The notes beneath the pieces were generated by a model. That model saw nothing but the letters and a program-made list of their open reading frames with translations, ran no database searches and was not told the DNA's origin. The position numbers were made by a program, and so were the translations under genes. Shown piece by piece: positions 1 to 14,139 of a DNA stretch of 64,000 bases (its first letter is position 1; the number at the start of each line of letters is the position of its first letter). This stretch comes from Gerris lacustris (lineage: Eukaryota; Arthropoda; Insecta; Hemiptera; Gerridae), in assembly GCA_951217055.1 (NCBI GenBank), contig OX578278.1:45087574-45151573 (forward strand), read 5' to 3'.

Positions 1-155
1 CAACTCATTATGATTCATGATTATCTATTTTTTCAATATTCAATACATATTTATTACTATACGCTCGCTTCACTGATAGAGCCACGCGATGCCTAGTATT
101 ATTAATGCAATAAATATTTAAGCTCGCTTCGATGATAAACCTACGTGATGCTTAG
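1..155 (-). repeat. R1 repeat fragment cut by window start
   Basis: The first 80 bases match, on the minus strand, the internal part of the R1 copies at 27371, 61396 and 63261: a TTCAATATTCAATACATA segment followed by ACGCTCGCTTCACTGATAG. A second diverged GCTCGCTTC...ATGATAAACC unit follows about 60 bases later, so there is a short local duplication. No coding content. Confidence 0.6.
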
Positions 156-179
156 TTAATTTGTATTATTTAAAATGTG

Positions 180-340
180 TACAACAGGTGGTTGTTTACT
201 TTTTGATTTTCAACAAAATCAGATTTATTTTCATCAATATCTCAGAAACTATTACTTGATAACTATGTTCCCTAGGAACTGGGACCGGGTTATATGAGAA
301 AGTTAGTCTGAGTTGTCTCGGACCGTTTTTTTATATCTAA
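180..340. repeat. mixed R2-flank and R5 fragments
   Basis: Bases 180-215 (ACAACAGGTGGTTGTTTACT) reappear inverted at 9275-9302 beside an R2 copy. Bases 297-330 (GAGAAAGTTAGTCTGAGTTG) are the reverse complement of the start of the R5 copy at 56703. These are small dispersed-repeat pieces. Confidence 0.5.
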
Positions 341-369
341 CTAAACTATTGAAAATAACAAAAAAGAAT

Positions 370-666
370 ATTTTTTTACACTTTGAGTGTCCGCCATTTT
401 GGAAAGGGAATAGATACAAAGCTCGGGTTTGCGGCAAATGTTTTCTTTTTTAAGACCTTTCCAAAAGTGTATCACTTTATGGGTGTTCCAATTTCAAATT
501 TCAAAGTTGAATCCAATATGGCGGCAACCGACATGGCAAAAAAATGATTACCCACCAAAAAAGTATTTTTTAATGAGTTATACAGATACCCGCAAACCGG
601 AACTTAATATCTCAATTATAACCGGAGATATTAAGCAGTTTCCGGACTTTTGAATCACCCTGTATA
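370..666 (+). mobile_element. truncated element with CACCCTGTATA end
   Basis: The segment ends in ACTTTTGAATCACCCTGTATA, nearly the same terminus as the complete foldback element at 24501-25578 (ACTTTTGGACCACCCTGTATA). The interior has the 'AATATGGCGGCAA' type of sequence seen in many arthropod repeats. No matching left terminus is present upstream, so this is a truncated copy. The 74-codon open frame at 429-653 resembles no known protein and is probably fortuitous. Confidence 0.5.
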
Positions 667-3420
667 GGTAAATCACATTAAAACACGATAGTTCTATACT
701 GGAGCCAGTGAAGCTACCACTGACCTACAGGCACTTATAGCGATATAATTTTTAAATCTTCTTCTACGTCTCCGTCTCCTATATAATGAGTATACTTGTG
801 AACATTACATAATAGAAGTTTTATTATCACATAACATTGAATTTTCAGCCCATAGCACCTACATTTGATTTCACTTTGCTGCATTGTTTGTCTCCATGTT
901 AGTTGTACAATTGAGATTCATTATTGATAAATACGTGTTTCGTTCTATGTTAACAAATTTCAAGTTATGTTGTCTATATAAAACATTTCCTATTTGGGTT
1001 AGTTTGATCTTACAAAGGCTATGTTGGATGCACAACATTTTCAAGCCTGTGTTAGATTGTACCTTCCTTAGGTGATTTGTTGACTCCTTCTTGTACTAGG
1101 GAAATCTTCAAGTTCTCCTCGTTTTTAAGTCTCATATCTACTTATCCTATGTTGAGCTCTTCCTATAGTTATTTTTACATTAGGTCCAACAAGTACTATT
1201 TATAATAAGTGTTGTGTTTTCTCTTGGATAGACGTAGTTTTGCCGATGAGAATTAACCTTCAAAATATTATTTAAATTAGCGAAACGAATAGTTAAACGA
1301 TTGTTTTATTAGTTTTTTCAAGAGGGTTATTATTTAATTAAAGTTTGATTTCTCTCTCTTTTTTAGATTATAATTTTAAATTCGATTATCATAATGATAT
1401 GACTGGTTCAGTAGAAGAAGGCTCTTCTCAGAAGTCGTGAGGAAAGGTTGCTTTGCTTCTTGTATTCACTCAGCCACCCCTTTTTAAACTCATTAATAAA
1501 AGTAAGCGGTGGTATCGGCTGATCAGATACAGACTTGAGATTTGTTACGTTCCTTGTAGATATGAAGATAAACTTAAGATAATAAATATCATGACGGGAT
1601 TATCTTGAACAGATTATCTTCCGAGTGACTAACTACGCTTTCGGCACCATATAGATCCTGAATCTCTTCTAAAGAACGGCAGCTATCTTAAAACTTCTGT
1701 CTTAAGGCTAAAAAGAAATCGGAGGCCAAAAAGAAATATAATAAAATAAAGTAACAGTATTTGAACACTATGGGAAGGTACACATATCTTTCGAAAAAAC
1801 AACCCTCAGGCTTAAAGAAGTGTTTAGAACTTTAGCCGGAGGTAAATCCGTTGGCGCGACTGTAGTAATCAATTACCGGGGAAGCTCGAGTATTAGATAA
1901 ATCTTGCGTCAGAAAAAGGGTTCACATACATTTGAGGATCGATTTTCATGCCAATTGTAAACATTCGAATTTCATGAGATTCAGACCGTCTCCCTGTTTA
2001 CCACTTTAAAACAATCCTCATTGTGCTTATTTATTTTGAACACAAACAACAAAGATGCAGTCACTTTCTTTAACAAAGGACACAACAGTAATATAATGCA
2101 CTTATTAAAGCAGTAGTATGAAAAATAATATGGGCAGCAAGTTATACCTACTAAAAAAGAATGTGATAAATAATTATTATATTAAAAAAAAAAAATTGTA
2201 CGACTTTTTACATTTTATGGATTGCCTTGTATTCAGGCAAATTAATCATAATCGCACTTATGAAAATTAACGTGAAAACCATGAAACTTAGCGTTAAAAA
2301 AAGTCGAGGAAATCAGATTCTAGAATAGAATCTCATTTTCAAGAACGTAGATACCAGTAAAGCAAACACAAAAGTAATTTAGGGTTAAAAATATGAGCAG
2401 ACATTTATAAGTTTCTGATATAAACATGGCAAGATCTCAAAGGGCATTAGATGATCAATTTATTATTTTAGAATAGAGTAGTAGAAGTATGTGATTGGTT
2501 ATCAACCAGTCAAAGACGAAGTTTAGGCTTGTAGGAGATCACATTAAGGGCGTATATCTCTCTTGATAGCTATGGTCATTTATGTGGTTGAAAGAGATAA
2601 GCAGTTTCAATACCTAGAATCATATATAGCCATTGATACCTCTTATAAAATTAAGCAGAGCAAATAAGCTTATTATATCCTAATACCTAGGGATTTTAAA
2701 TTGTTGGATGACTTAAAAATAAACCAGATTCTACTATCTTTACAAACACCCACCATCAGTAAGATTGAGATGTGGAGAACATAAGGCAAAGATGAGCGAT
2801 ATAGTAGTACCTCTTAAGATATTAAGCGGGAATCTCAGGAGAAATAATAGGGCTTGACGTCCGAGAACTAGGTGGTTGGTTGGGATTTGAGAACGATATG
2901 TGGACGGTGGGATACTAGAATAAAAAAACATTAGGATCGGGATGACTGCAGTAAAATCGGGAAAGAAGTTAAGGTTCGCAACGGATCTTATATTATTTTA
3001 GTTTGCAAATTCTAAAATAATTCAAACAACAAGCGTGACTAACCATCTTAAGACACTCCACTCCTAGCTCTAACTAAATACTTAGTACTAACATCAACTT
3101 TCAAAACAATGTTCCAATGCATAAAAGCTTACAGAAAAAAAGGAATTCATACTCTCTCACACCCTCCCATAAGCATTTAAAATGAAACAAAAGCGTTCGA
3201 CATTTTTAATTACATTAATGCGTAATGCTTTATTTAACAAGTACCTAATCTTTTTTTTCCAGCTCTTTTTTCTATAAGTTTTTGCATAAACGATACGATT
3301 ACGTTAATAAAGTAAAAATCGACTCAACAAAGACCAAAGTAAAAGAAATTGGTAGTTTCTTTAGAGAGAGTTAAAAAACATCAATTTTTAAGAGCGACAA
3401 TATAGTTATTCAATAATATT
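667..3420. other. AT-rich non-coding DNA
   Basis: I see no gene, long repeat or structured element. Open frames are below 65 codons and resemble nothing I know. Confidence 0.6.
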
Positions 3421-3675
3421 TATGTTACCAGGCAGCAAAATTGAATTTTGCTGACAAGTGTTTTAAGTTTTAGTTCCGAGCCGAAGGCGAGGATAGGCTA
3501 AATAATTTACTGCTGAGGCTTAGCCGTGGCAGGAAATTTAGTATTACAGGAAAATAACATTTTGACTGACGAGGCGAAGCCGAGGCAGGAAAACGTTAAT
3601 TACGTTAAACGGTAATCTTTAAACGAGTCAGGAATGTTTCCTTTGCTGCATAGTTACATACAATATTTTATCTAC
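3421..3675 (-). repeat. R2 repeat, partial copy
   Basis: It starts at the family end AGGCAGCAAAATTGAATTTT and runs through GAGCCGAAGGCGAGGATAGG to AATATTTTATCTAC. The same blocks are found inverted at 9060-9262 and 13190-13376. It contains islands of higher GC (GCGAAGCCGAGGCAGG) against AT-rich flanks. Only the terminal 250 bases of the roughly 740-base unit are present. Confidence 0.7.
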
Positions 3676-6600
3676 AAACGGCAAAATCCGCAAAATGGGA
3701 CAAAGATCCACGCACTGAATGAGACAAACGTCCTAATTTGGACTCTTTCCCCATTTAAAAAGTTGAATCTAAAGATTAATTTATTTTAATTACTTTTGGT
3801 AAAAGAACTAATTTTTAATTTTCAGAGTATACAAAATAAGAGCGATTTTTGCGCCCTTTAACCCAGCACATCCTGGATAAATGAAATGGGTTTCTCCATC
3901 AGAGGTTTTTAAATTCTATACTTTATATTGTACCTAATATGTTTTCTTTATCGTTCAATATACATGTTCTTTTATGAATTATTTAACTTTCTTGAATTAT
4001 TAATTAATTAATACCAAATGGGGTAAACATCCGCAAACATAATTTTGGTAAAATGGTGCCCCAAAAATTATGAGAAATTTTTGGAGCAATGAGAAATGGG
4101 GGATTGATAGATGGATTGTTCGCCAAAATTCACAGGTCATTTGGAAATTATTAAAAGGAAGCAAATGCTCAAAATTAGCCCTAAACCACAATGTCCGGAC
4201 CTTTGCCCCCACCTACCCTATAACTTTTATATAGCTATCTCCTGGACAATAAGGAAAAGAATCTATATCAATATTTAAGAATAAAGTAACCTTACCGATA
4301 AATCAAAATTGTCCTTTCGTATCCTACTTTCCGAGATAATAGCGGTAACTTATTATTATCAGTATTGGCCATGGCCATCATTAACCCCCCCCCCTTCCAC
4401 CGTCTCATTTGCCTAAGAGAGTAATCAAGGATATTTTAAATTATATTTGAACATCAAATATATGATAATAAATCCTACTGTTTACATTTCAAGAGGTAAA
4501 TTAATAAAGTAGATCTAAGTTAATACAGAAAGTAAGAATTTTCAATTACATAACGACTTCAGATCTTGATACCTACGTTAATTTTAAATTGGAAACATCG
4601 TAGGAGTAGGATCACCTTAATTTGGAAAACAGGAAGTAATCTTTTGAAAGGTATAGATTGCTGTTCCTCAAAACTGATGCATATTGATTACTATATCGAA
4701 AAGAAACTATGTAGATCACGCGCATTTCATTAGAAACTAGACAACCCGATAAAAGGCCTGCTGCTGATAATTAATGGCTTCGTAGGAAAATCAAAATACA
4801 TATTGATTGCGGGTGATAACAAGTTCCTTTAAAGAACTTAATTTTTGGAACTATAATTGTTTTAAATCAAGAATTGTTAAGCAAAGGAGACTTAAAATTT
4901 CTTTTTTGACATTTGGCGAGAAAGTTGAGGGTATACTGTGACGTCACCCATGTAGAATTTATGAAAACAAATTAACTAAGCCAAGCAAAAAACCTAGTTC
5001 AGTTTTCAATTACGAATTAATTTAAATAACTCGATTAAAACGAATTATTACACCAATTATGGATTATGTGAGGTTGATGTTTAAGAGAGAAGAAAGATCA
5101 GTGAGACCAGAATTAAATTTAGAGCATTTTGTCAGCACTTATAAAAGGATTGCTTATAAAGGCATTGCTTAAAGTCGTAACTAAAAGAAAAGGACTAAGT
5201 TTAGGTCTCAAAGATATATTCTAGATTAAATAAAATTTTATAAGTGCAATTTCAGGGAAAAATGTGTGTAAGTGTGTAATAATTACATAAACTTTCTATT
5301 TAAATATACACCAAGGATATTTCAATACATATTTGTATGCATAAGTAAAATTGAAAACGCATTTGTGTTGTGTTTTGAATAAAGAAAGCAAAGAGGTACT
5401 TTAAACTGCAAAACCAGTTTAGTACATAATCTTAGCATATTGGTAATGTAGTGATGATACGATAAAAAAAAGCTTAATCAAAATATAATTGCTGCAAATT
5501 GCAGTGATATAAAAGGACCACCAAAAAATAATCAATACCTTTAAATCTGATTAGAGACTTTCGTCGATTTAGCATAACAGGTTTATTTTTTAAAAACTGA
5601 TAACAGCTTCGAGTTCCTGGTCCATATCAAGAACTAATTTTATTTTAATCCGACAACTTCGAGGAATCTGATTATATTCTGTCATCCGTAGGAAATTTTA
5701 ATGGACCATTCGGTTCGATTGCTCTCTCATCTGATTTGCTCTCTCTTTAAATTGATTTTATCAATTAATTTTATTCAAAATCAGTTTTAGTACATGAAAT
5801 CATTAACAGTTAAACTATTACGGCAATTTAGTGGGATAACTATGATTAGGATAACGCAAGGAAAATTGGTATGGGCGAGACTATATATAATATCGCGTAG
5901 AGTATACTTGAATCAATCTTAACTTTTTAAGCAATCCAAGTTAAATGGATTTCAAATCAGAAGTTTCACTTTCTCAAAATATGAACAAGCTCTAATGCTG
6001 TTATTTTTAGCATCAATAGACTATTTTCAATTTAGAGGCTATTATAAGGATTAAAACTGAGTTTCATTTTCATTTGCCATACTAATGTTAACTCCAACCA
6101 ATAACAAACTATTAAATATTGGAGAGCCTGAGCCTATAGAGATCTTCTTAAAGAAACAACAAACTAATATCAGTTGATTTTCTACCACGATGTTTATCCT
6201 AAGTAACTGAGTTTATTTTATTTGCTATTATAATGTTAATAATATCAAACTGATATCAGTTTGTATGCTAAAGAATGCAGAAATTAATATTACAACACAA
6301 TTATTCTTTAAAATAAATGTACCTAATTTTCTCTTTCTCAATATTATAAACTAATTAACAAAACAATCACGTTGAGAGTTAATTTATACACATACGATAT
6401 TCACAAAGACAACTTATTTATTTAAAAAGCGATTAAAACTACTAATAGCTATTAGAAATACCCACAAACAAAATTCGTTTTCAAAACGAACATTCGTAAC
6501 TTATGTTTGAAGATGTTAAACCAAAACACCAACACCTATATTATAACAACCTTTACAAAAAGAAATAAGCAGAGCTGGTTTGAAATATGCTTAACGCAAG

Positions 6601-8524
6601 CAGGTTAACTAATCAGGTGGTTGATATTTAGTAAATCTTATTGTACGTATCGACCCAAGTGTGGCTCGAGAAGAATTGCCAGAGCCAATAGGGTGCAAAT
6701 AAAGATAACAGGCATCCGATTGGACCCAAAATTAAACAATAATTCTTAATTAAAAAAGCACTTCCCAAAAATGTCGGCTCTGGCTGGTATAGTGTGTATG
6801 TATGTATATGGCCACAGTACGCTGGTTCCGAATCAGGTTCAGACTCAGAAATCAAGCGCGAGAATTAAACAGTATTTAAGTTTTAAACAAATACTCATTT
6901 CTTCCATTTCATGAAAGACATTGAATCATGGTTACGTTTTTGGGCTTTCAATCCACATATTGTCATTTCAATGCTTTCCCGTGAAGTAGAGAAAACAATA
7001 GATGATATAGTAGATGGAACTTAAAGTGAAAAAATTATGAAGCAATAATTCATTTTGATTACCAACCGCTAACAATTTTGAACAGCTAGGAGCTCTGATA
7101 TCACATAATATAAAATTTAGAACTTCTATCGGCGAAATGCTACAATGAATACGAGTAAAAACAATCTACCTCCTATCACATTCTAAATCTAAGAGCGCCA
7201 CATTTTTCATATCTTTTGCGTGACGGAAATTTCTTTTGTACCCCAGAGCTAAAACATATGCATGTTAAAATATGTCTCTATATCTATTCTAAAAAAATAT
7301 TAGAGGAATTATTCCTTATAATTTTGTATTTTTTAACTGCTGGAACAAGTTGTGGTATTCCCAAATTCTCTTTCACTATTTAATTTTAAATGAACACTCT
7401 CTATGGCCATAAACAAGCACAGAATACAGTATATCTTCATCTGACAACTCCGTGCTTACGACGGCGCGAGTTCTATCTCTGCCTCCACAGTGGCCATCAC
7501 CTGTTTTCCTCAAGCTGACAAATCTGTTTTCAGAGTCTGAACCAGCGTGCATTCTGGTTGTACCCTAATTCAATGCATCTGAATTAATAAAATAAAAATC
7601 GCCCGCTTTAAAATGGGACAAAAAAAAAATCGCCTTTTCTAAGTTGATTCTCTAAGTCCATGTAATAGACATCGAATGGAAGGTTGTGGATCTCGTCAAC
7701 ACGGGTCGTTAAAAAGATACGAGAAAACGCGATTTATTATCGGCTTAGGATCATCGGTGAAAACTTATAAATATTACATAGATTCTTCAACAACACAACA
7801 TTCACAAAGTTAGAGTGCATTTAAAGACCATTATATTAAGTTTTGTTGGTACCAAGATAAGATTTATAACGTAACAAATGAAATCATCTTTGAAGTAGTT
7901 TTGCTCAGAACAGCATAATGATGTTATATATAGTAACCGTTCAATCGCTCTCAAGATTCTAAGTGGTCATTAGAGAGTAAACTGGCATGATTCTCTTATC
8001 GAGGGAAATGTGGGCTGTTGAATCAGTGTTAAGTGCGTCTTCAGAGGTGTAATAAAGAGGATGTGTATTTCAAGGTGACCTGGTCACTGGGAGGCTGTTC
8101 ATTCGAGACACCTGCTTCTCGCTCCCTCATCGCATATTTAATGCAAAACAAATCCAGTTCCCTTTCTTCCACTTGTCCCACTGTATTTAACCACCGCACG
8201 AGTCCGAAATCAAATAAGAAAAAAAAAATTGCACCCAATGTTAAATCTTCTCTGTCGGCATCAAAAAAAGACGACAAACCCTTTTTTTTTAGCATTCTTC
8301 TTTTCAAAAATTTGGCTGGAAAACCGAATTAATATTTTCATTTCTTAACAATATTAAACAATTAAAATATACTCTCTGAATTCTCCCAGAAAGAGATTAA
8401 TTTATTACGGTATTTTCTGTTTCACAATAAAAAAACAACATAAGTTAAGAAGATTTTATCTATCAGGAACATAGTAACAAATTAATCAATTCTTTAACGT
8501 GTAAAACTGTCCCAACTAAAAAAC
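3676..8524. other. AT-rich non-coding DNA
   Basis: No recognisable gene. There is a C10 homopolymer near 4386. A somewhat GC-richer patch near 7440-7560 and overlapping opposite-strand open frames at 8033-8332 look like composition effects; neither translation resembles a known protein. Confidence 0.55.
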
Positions 8525-9262
8525 TAACAAAAACACTCTGAAGAAACGTAAACAAATGTATCTTATCAACTCACGGTAGCAAAATTAAGCATTGTTGTAC
8601 TGTTTTCAATCTGCAAAATGTCATTTTTCTTGATTCTTTTGTAACATGTCAAAAAACAAACAGCAAAATCATAGCGTCAGCAAAATATCAAAGTGTCAGC
8701 AAAAGTTCAAAGTGTCAGAAAAATAACAAACAGGCTGGCAAATTTTAAGAAAAGGTTACTAGATCCAAGGTTATGAACTCGCCCACATTGTTCATTTTTA
8801 TATATTTAAGCTTAATATTCTGCTAAATATTTATATATTTTTTAAAAAATTATAATAATAAAACAAATTTTATTATTTTACAGTGATTATTTAAAAAAAA
8901 AATAAGATAACAAACAGCTGTTAAAAAAAATATTGCAACACTGAATTTGTTACGGCCTTTGTTTTGTTTTAACTTAATGACTCAAACTTTCGTATTTTTA
9001 CAACTTGCATTCCTTTAAATCTTTTATCTATTAAAAAAGGAATATAATCATTAGTGTCATTTTTCTGCCGTAAGTAGATAAAATATTGTGTGTAACTATG
9101 CAGCATAGAAATAATTTCCTGACTCGTTTAAAGACTACCTGCTTCGATTACACCTTAGCAGGTACTTAACTTTTTCCTGCCTCGGCTTCGCCTCTGCAGT
9201 AAATTTGTTTAGCCTATCCTCGCCTTCGGCTCGGAACTACAACTTATAAACTTGTCAGCAAG
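8525..9262 (+). repeat. R2 repeat, long copy
   Basis: Blocks shared in order with 12650-13376: TCACGGTAGCAAAATTAAGCATT; a CAACACTG...TTGTTTTG..TTTAA block; AGATAAAATATTGTGTG; GCAGCA..GAAA; and the GC-richer CTATCCTCGCCTTCGGCTCGG near 9215-9235. No open frame spans it, so it looks non-autonomous. The downstream flank (9275-9302) matches 180-215 inverted. Confidence 0.65.
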
Positions 9263-9387
9263 AAGATCGAAAAAACAAAAAGTAAACAACCACCTGTTGA
9301 TCATTTTAAAATTGTTATTGGATTTAAATTCACTCTCATATAAAAAAAAGTTTTGTTCGAGTTGATCGTACAGATTACTTTCTTACA

Positions 9388-9490
9388 TAAAGAGAAATTA
9401 TTGTGATGGCACGAAAATTCAATTTTGAGATTTAGATGGATTTACACGTTTTGAGGTCCCTTGAATCCAAAAATGAGGTTTTTATAAATT
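9388..9490 (-). repeat. R5 repeat fragment
   Basis: AGAGAAATTATTGTGATGGC, then a diverged GATGGATTTACACGTTTTGAGGTCCC, match in reverse complement the end of the R5 copy at 57240-57310. Short fragment. Confidence 0.6.
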
Positions 9491-12400
9491 TAAGAAAATA
9501 TTCCTTGTTACGTCTATATTAATACTCTGAAGGCTTGCGTTTAGGCGTCTTTATTTATTATATTATTAGCTGATCATATATTTAAACTTGGAAAGCTAAA
9601 CCATTATGCTGTCTACTAAACCAAAACTACGTTAGATTATTTATGTAAAGGTCTGAACGAACCACGATCAAAGGTAACGTCTACTATGTGAATTTTATTC
9701 TTTATAAATGGAAATTCCTGCTTAGTAACTTCCTTTAACTATAATAGATTCGAAACTTTCCATACCTAAGAATATGTTAAATAGATTAAGACCCCGTCCA
9801 TTACCGTTAAATATTGAAACCTTTATTACTGGCGATGTAGAGTTTTATAACCCAATGACAATATTGTATATCGAAATTGAATATCCCACCATTCACAATT
9901 CCAATCAATATAATAGAACTACCTCATAATAGTGGTAGGAAACAAGTAACGTATGCGGCATAGCAGTCGAATACAGAGTAATAAATTAGTGGAGACCTCA
10001 AGATTAAGGATACTTCATTCAGGTTGTAGTTATGAGGAGACGCTATTAGAGCGTAGAGATGTAATTTGGTGCGGGTCCGTAGCTAAAGTAATCAAGATAC
10101 TATCCAATCCTTGTAAGGGAACAATAAAAAAAAAGGAATACAAGATTAGCCTAGGTCAGGGAGTGATGCTGGCACCTAACTCTTTTATTAACTTGGAGGT
10201 GTAATCATCTTCGAAAACCTCCCAAAGCCCTGCCCCAACAAATAATCGATTGTGGAAGGTCTTTTGCGGTGTTGAGTGCACTTGCATCCTCCGTTCATAA
10301 AGGTGTCTTTTTTATTTGATTTCACCCAAGCAATATAGTGAATGGAACATATTGAGCAACCTTAATGGGTCGATGCATTTAAATATTTTTAAAATCGTCG
10401 AGAGCACCTTACCTTCCAAGCTTAGTGCACTTGCAATGCCGTAATTTTAAAATAATAACCACCTTCATTTCTCGACAGATAATTGAAATTTAGTACAAAC
10501 CTTGTATTATACAAATAAACCAAAGAAAAAAGAGCATCTGAATTAAAAATATATGCATAGTAATTTGTTTATTCATTTAGTGCAGAGACTTTTAGGTACC
10601 TTACCTTTATTTAATATTAATTATCTTTAACAAGAGGTAGTAGGAAAACCTATGAAAGGCAGCAATTTGTCAGATATAAGTAAATCTTTCTCAACTAATT
10701 GTTACAATACTCATATCAGTTCTAAATAAAAAATGCATTGCAGTTCTAAATAAAAATCACAACGTTACATTTAAAAAAAACAAAAAAAAAAACTATTTCA
10801 TATTTTTCGATAGACAATGTTTCAGGTTCAATAATAGCGAGCACATTATTATTCTCCATTTTCAAAATCGATCTAATACTATCAGCGTGAATGAAAAAAA
10901 GCAATCATTTCTAAATGGCTTCTTCCTGTATTATAAGAGTTTAATCTATTTTTTCATTCACCCAAAAAACATTTAGAAACTTATTTAAACATAAAATCAG
11001 TACAGATCATTCGGACTAAACTTCATTACCAATTAAAGTGAATTTAAAATTGGTTTGAAAAAAAATATATACATAGGAAACGAATATCTTATGGCTTACA
11101 AGGATCTAGAGATATTGGTGAAAATTATTTCAGAGAATCTTATCGAAAGAACAATTATTAATGATTCTTAACTACAAGAATGTTATCTTTAACAAATAGA
11201 AGACGAGTTAATTAACAAACATAATCGACCCAGCCGTACAAAGATAGCGGCCATTAAAAGTTTTTTTCAGCTATAACTTTCAAACCATTTGAATCAAACG
11301 CCTTTATATGCATTTTTACTGTCCAAATTCAATTAAATCAATATAAATTTGATCCCCTGGGAATTTAAAGATACTTTTTTTTACCTGTTTTGATGTAGGT
11401 TGGGGTCACGTGTTGGGTAATTTCAAAGCTTAATAATTGTTCTTATTTGAGCATCCAAACGTATCTCCTACTTCATTTTGGTGTATTAGTAGGTAGCAAA
11501 GTACTGCTTTATTCACAAAAATATCTCATTATTGCCATGATATGTATTGAACTATAACAGATATTGATAAAAAAAAAAAAAAAAAATCTAGATATAATCT
11601 AGAGATTGATTTTTATAAACTCACAAAAAGACCGATTTTCTCTTTAAAACAAGATTTTTATAGTTTAATACCGATCATGACAAAAACTGTCGTATATATA
11701 TATATATATATATGAAAAAAAATCAATTTTCGAAGAAAAGTCCCTCTTCATAAATTCTCTTGCTTGTTCTTAAATAAAGACTCATAATATTACTTTTTTG
11801 TTCAAAAAGTACCTATTACCCAAAAAGAACAATTTTTTTTAAATCATAAAAGTGGAAACCAAATTTCGACTATTACAGAGAAAAGTATTGTTTATACATA
11901 GTTTCTTTTAGATACTATTCCAAATTTCTTTTCGCATGAAAATGTCGAAAATCGCATTTCAACAACACACACTACATGGAAGCATGTGGTGAAGTTAATT
12001 AAACACGTGTAAAACTTTCCAAATCAAAATTCAGATTTTGTCAAATCAAAAAGGCAAGCCTGAAATAAATTTAAAAACCTATAAAAGAGTTTTATAATTA
12101 AAAAAAAGTGTTTGTCATCAAAAGCGTTTGCACGAAATATCAAGTTTAAATTGAATAAGATCAGAAAAACTCAATTGTTATGGGAATAAATAATACCTGC
12201 AAATCTAATTAAATCACCCACTTAATGAGTTAAAAAAGTGTCAAAATTATTTTCAATCCAATCAATAAGAATATAAGAAAATGAATACGACTATTTTCTG
12301 GAATGGTAGCAACTTTGATAAATGTTTGAGATTCATCATATAATTGGCTGATCCTTTAATAGAGGTAATTAATTATACACTGTTTCTTAAGTGCCTACAA

Positions 12401-12649
12401 ACAGACACAAAAAATAAGTTCCTGAAAATGACCTGCAACGTATAAATCCGTTAAAAAAAAAACCCTTAGCTTGATTTTATTTATTTATTTATTATACGAC
12501 ACCCAAGCTTTGATTCTCACTCTTACGTAAGTGTTAAAGCAATAAATCTATTTAATCCTCTCTTGAAAACATAAGCTCATCCCTTCCTTTATTTTTGCGT
12601 TTTGTCCAAATAAAGGTCAAGACTATAATTTAACAGGCTGAAAGAAAAA
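9491..12649. other. AT-rich non-coding DNA
   Basis: No gene recognised. An 83-codon open frame at 9953-10204 has no motif I know. Small simple repeats: poly-A near 11571-11586 and (TA)9 near 11694-11712. Confidence 0.55.
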
Positions 12650-13376
12650 TTGACAATGAAGTTGCAGCAGATCACTGAAACGGTAACAGGTGAAATGAAA
12701 CAAGACGCTTACACTTCTCCATATACGTTCCTCATTATGAATAAATTTGTTTTATCTACTCACGGCAGCTTAATTAAGCATTACTTAACTGTTTTTAGGC
12801 TGGAAAGTACTATTTCACTTATTTGTCATTAAAATATTAAAAACAGGTAGGAAAGTAGTTAAAACAGTCAGGGAAATAATTCCCTGCCTAGGCAGAGAAA
12901 GAACAGTGTTTACCAGTGCTCGTCATAACACCTGTTTTTCTTTGTGTTAAGTTTAATTTGTGTTATTTTAATTTAGTTTTATACTTGTTTTATTACAAAG
13001 CAGTGTTATATTATTAATGTATTAATAATATTATTTTTTAAAAAGTTTAAAAATGATAAACTGAAAAAGGATTTGGATTGTAGGTCTTTGAATAATTAAT
13101 TTCGAGTAAGAAGTGGCAACACTGGAGCACGACTTGTTTTGGTTTAAGTTTGTTGACGATTTATCTCAAACTAATTCTTTGCCTAAGCTTCCATTTTTTA
13201 TCTAAATAGCGTGAGCAGATAAAATATTGTATGCGACAAGGCAGCAAAGGAAACATTTCTGCCTTGTGTATATTGCCTGTCTCGGCAGTTAATTTTCGTA
13301 GCCTGTCCTCGCCTCCGGCTCGGAGGCTAACTTCATCACTCGTCAATAAAATTCCATTTTGCTGCCTAGTTACATA
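12650..13376 (+). repeat. R2 repeat, long copy
   Basis: Second long R2 copy, colinear with 8525-9262: CTCACGGCAGCTTAATTAAGCATT, TGGCAACACTGG, AGATAAAATATTGTATG, GCCTGTCCTCGCCTCCGGC, ending in AAAATTCCATTTTGCTGCC. That end is the reverse complement of the start of the 3421 copy, which defines one family terminus. It is followed at once by a poly-A/(TA)n tract. Confidence 0.65.
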
Positions 13377-13415
13377 AATAACTATTATTTCATCTCTATT
13401 TGTTCAAAAACGGAA

Positions 13416-13987
<572 letters not shown>

Positions 13988-14073
13988 TGTTGGTGTGTGT
14001 GGAAGTCTAATAAGAACAGATTATTAATTTACTTAAATAATCAGTTCTTATTAGACTTCCACACACACCAACA
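13988..14073 (+). repeat. palindromic 5' terminus of copia (LTR position)
   Basis: An 86-base TG...CA segment is an inverted repeat of itself. The left arm begins TGTTGGTGTGTGTGG and the right arm ends CCACACACACCAACA. Thirty bases pair without mismatch, then one mismatch and several more pairs around a short AT-rich loop. It ends directly before the primer binding site, where a 5' LTR should end. It shares no clear sequence with the 3' terminus apart from TGT...ACA. Confidence 0.85.
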
Positions 14074-14089
14074 GAGGTTATGGGCAAGC
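14074..14089 (+). promoter_or_regulatory. primer binding site, tRNA-iMet internal type
   Basis: GAGGTTATGGGCAAGC closely matches GGGTTATGGGCCCAGC, the complement of the anticodon-arm region of initiator tRNA-Met that insect copia uses as a half-tRNA primer. It abuts the 5' palindrome, so minus-strand DNA synthesis would start right at that terminus. Confidence 0.75.
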
Positions 14090-14139
14090 AACCATAAGAA
14101 TAAAAATCAATTTAAAACAAATTTAAAATCAATCAAAAA

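Noticed and set aside
8033..8332. Overlapping 99- and 88-codon open frames on both strands
   Set aside because: Neither translation has a motif I know, and overlapping opposite frames in low-complexity DNA are common by chance.
13988..14073. The 5' palindrome as an ordinary independent MITE beside copia
   Set aside because: It ends exactly at the primer binding site with CA and begins TG, so LTR position is the simpler reading; an independent insertion at that exact base is less likely.
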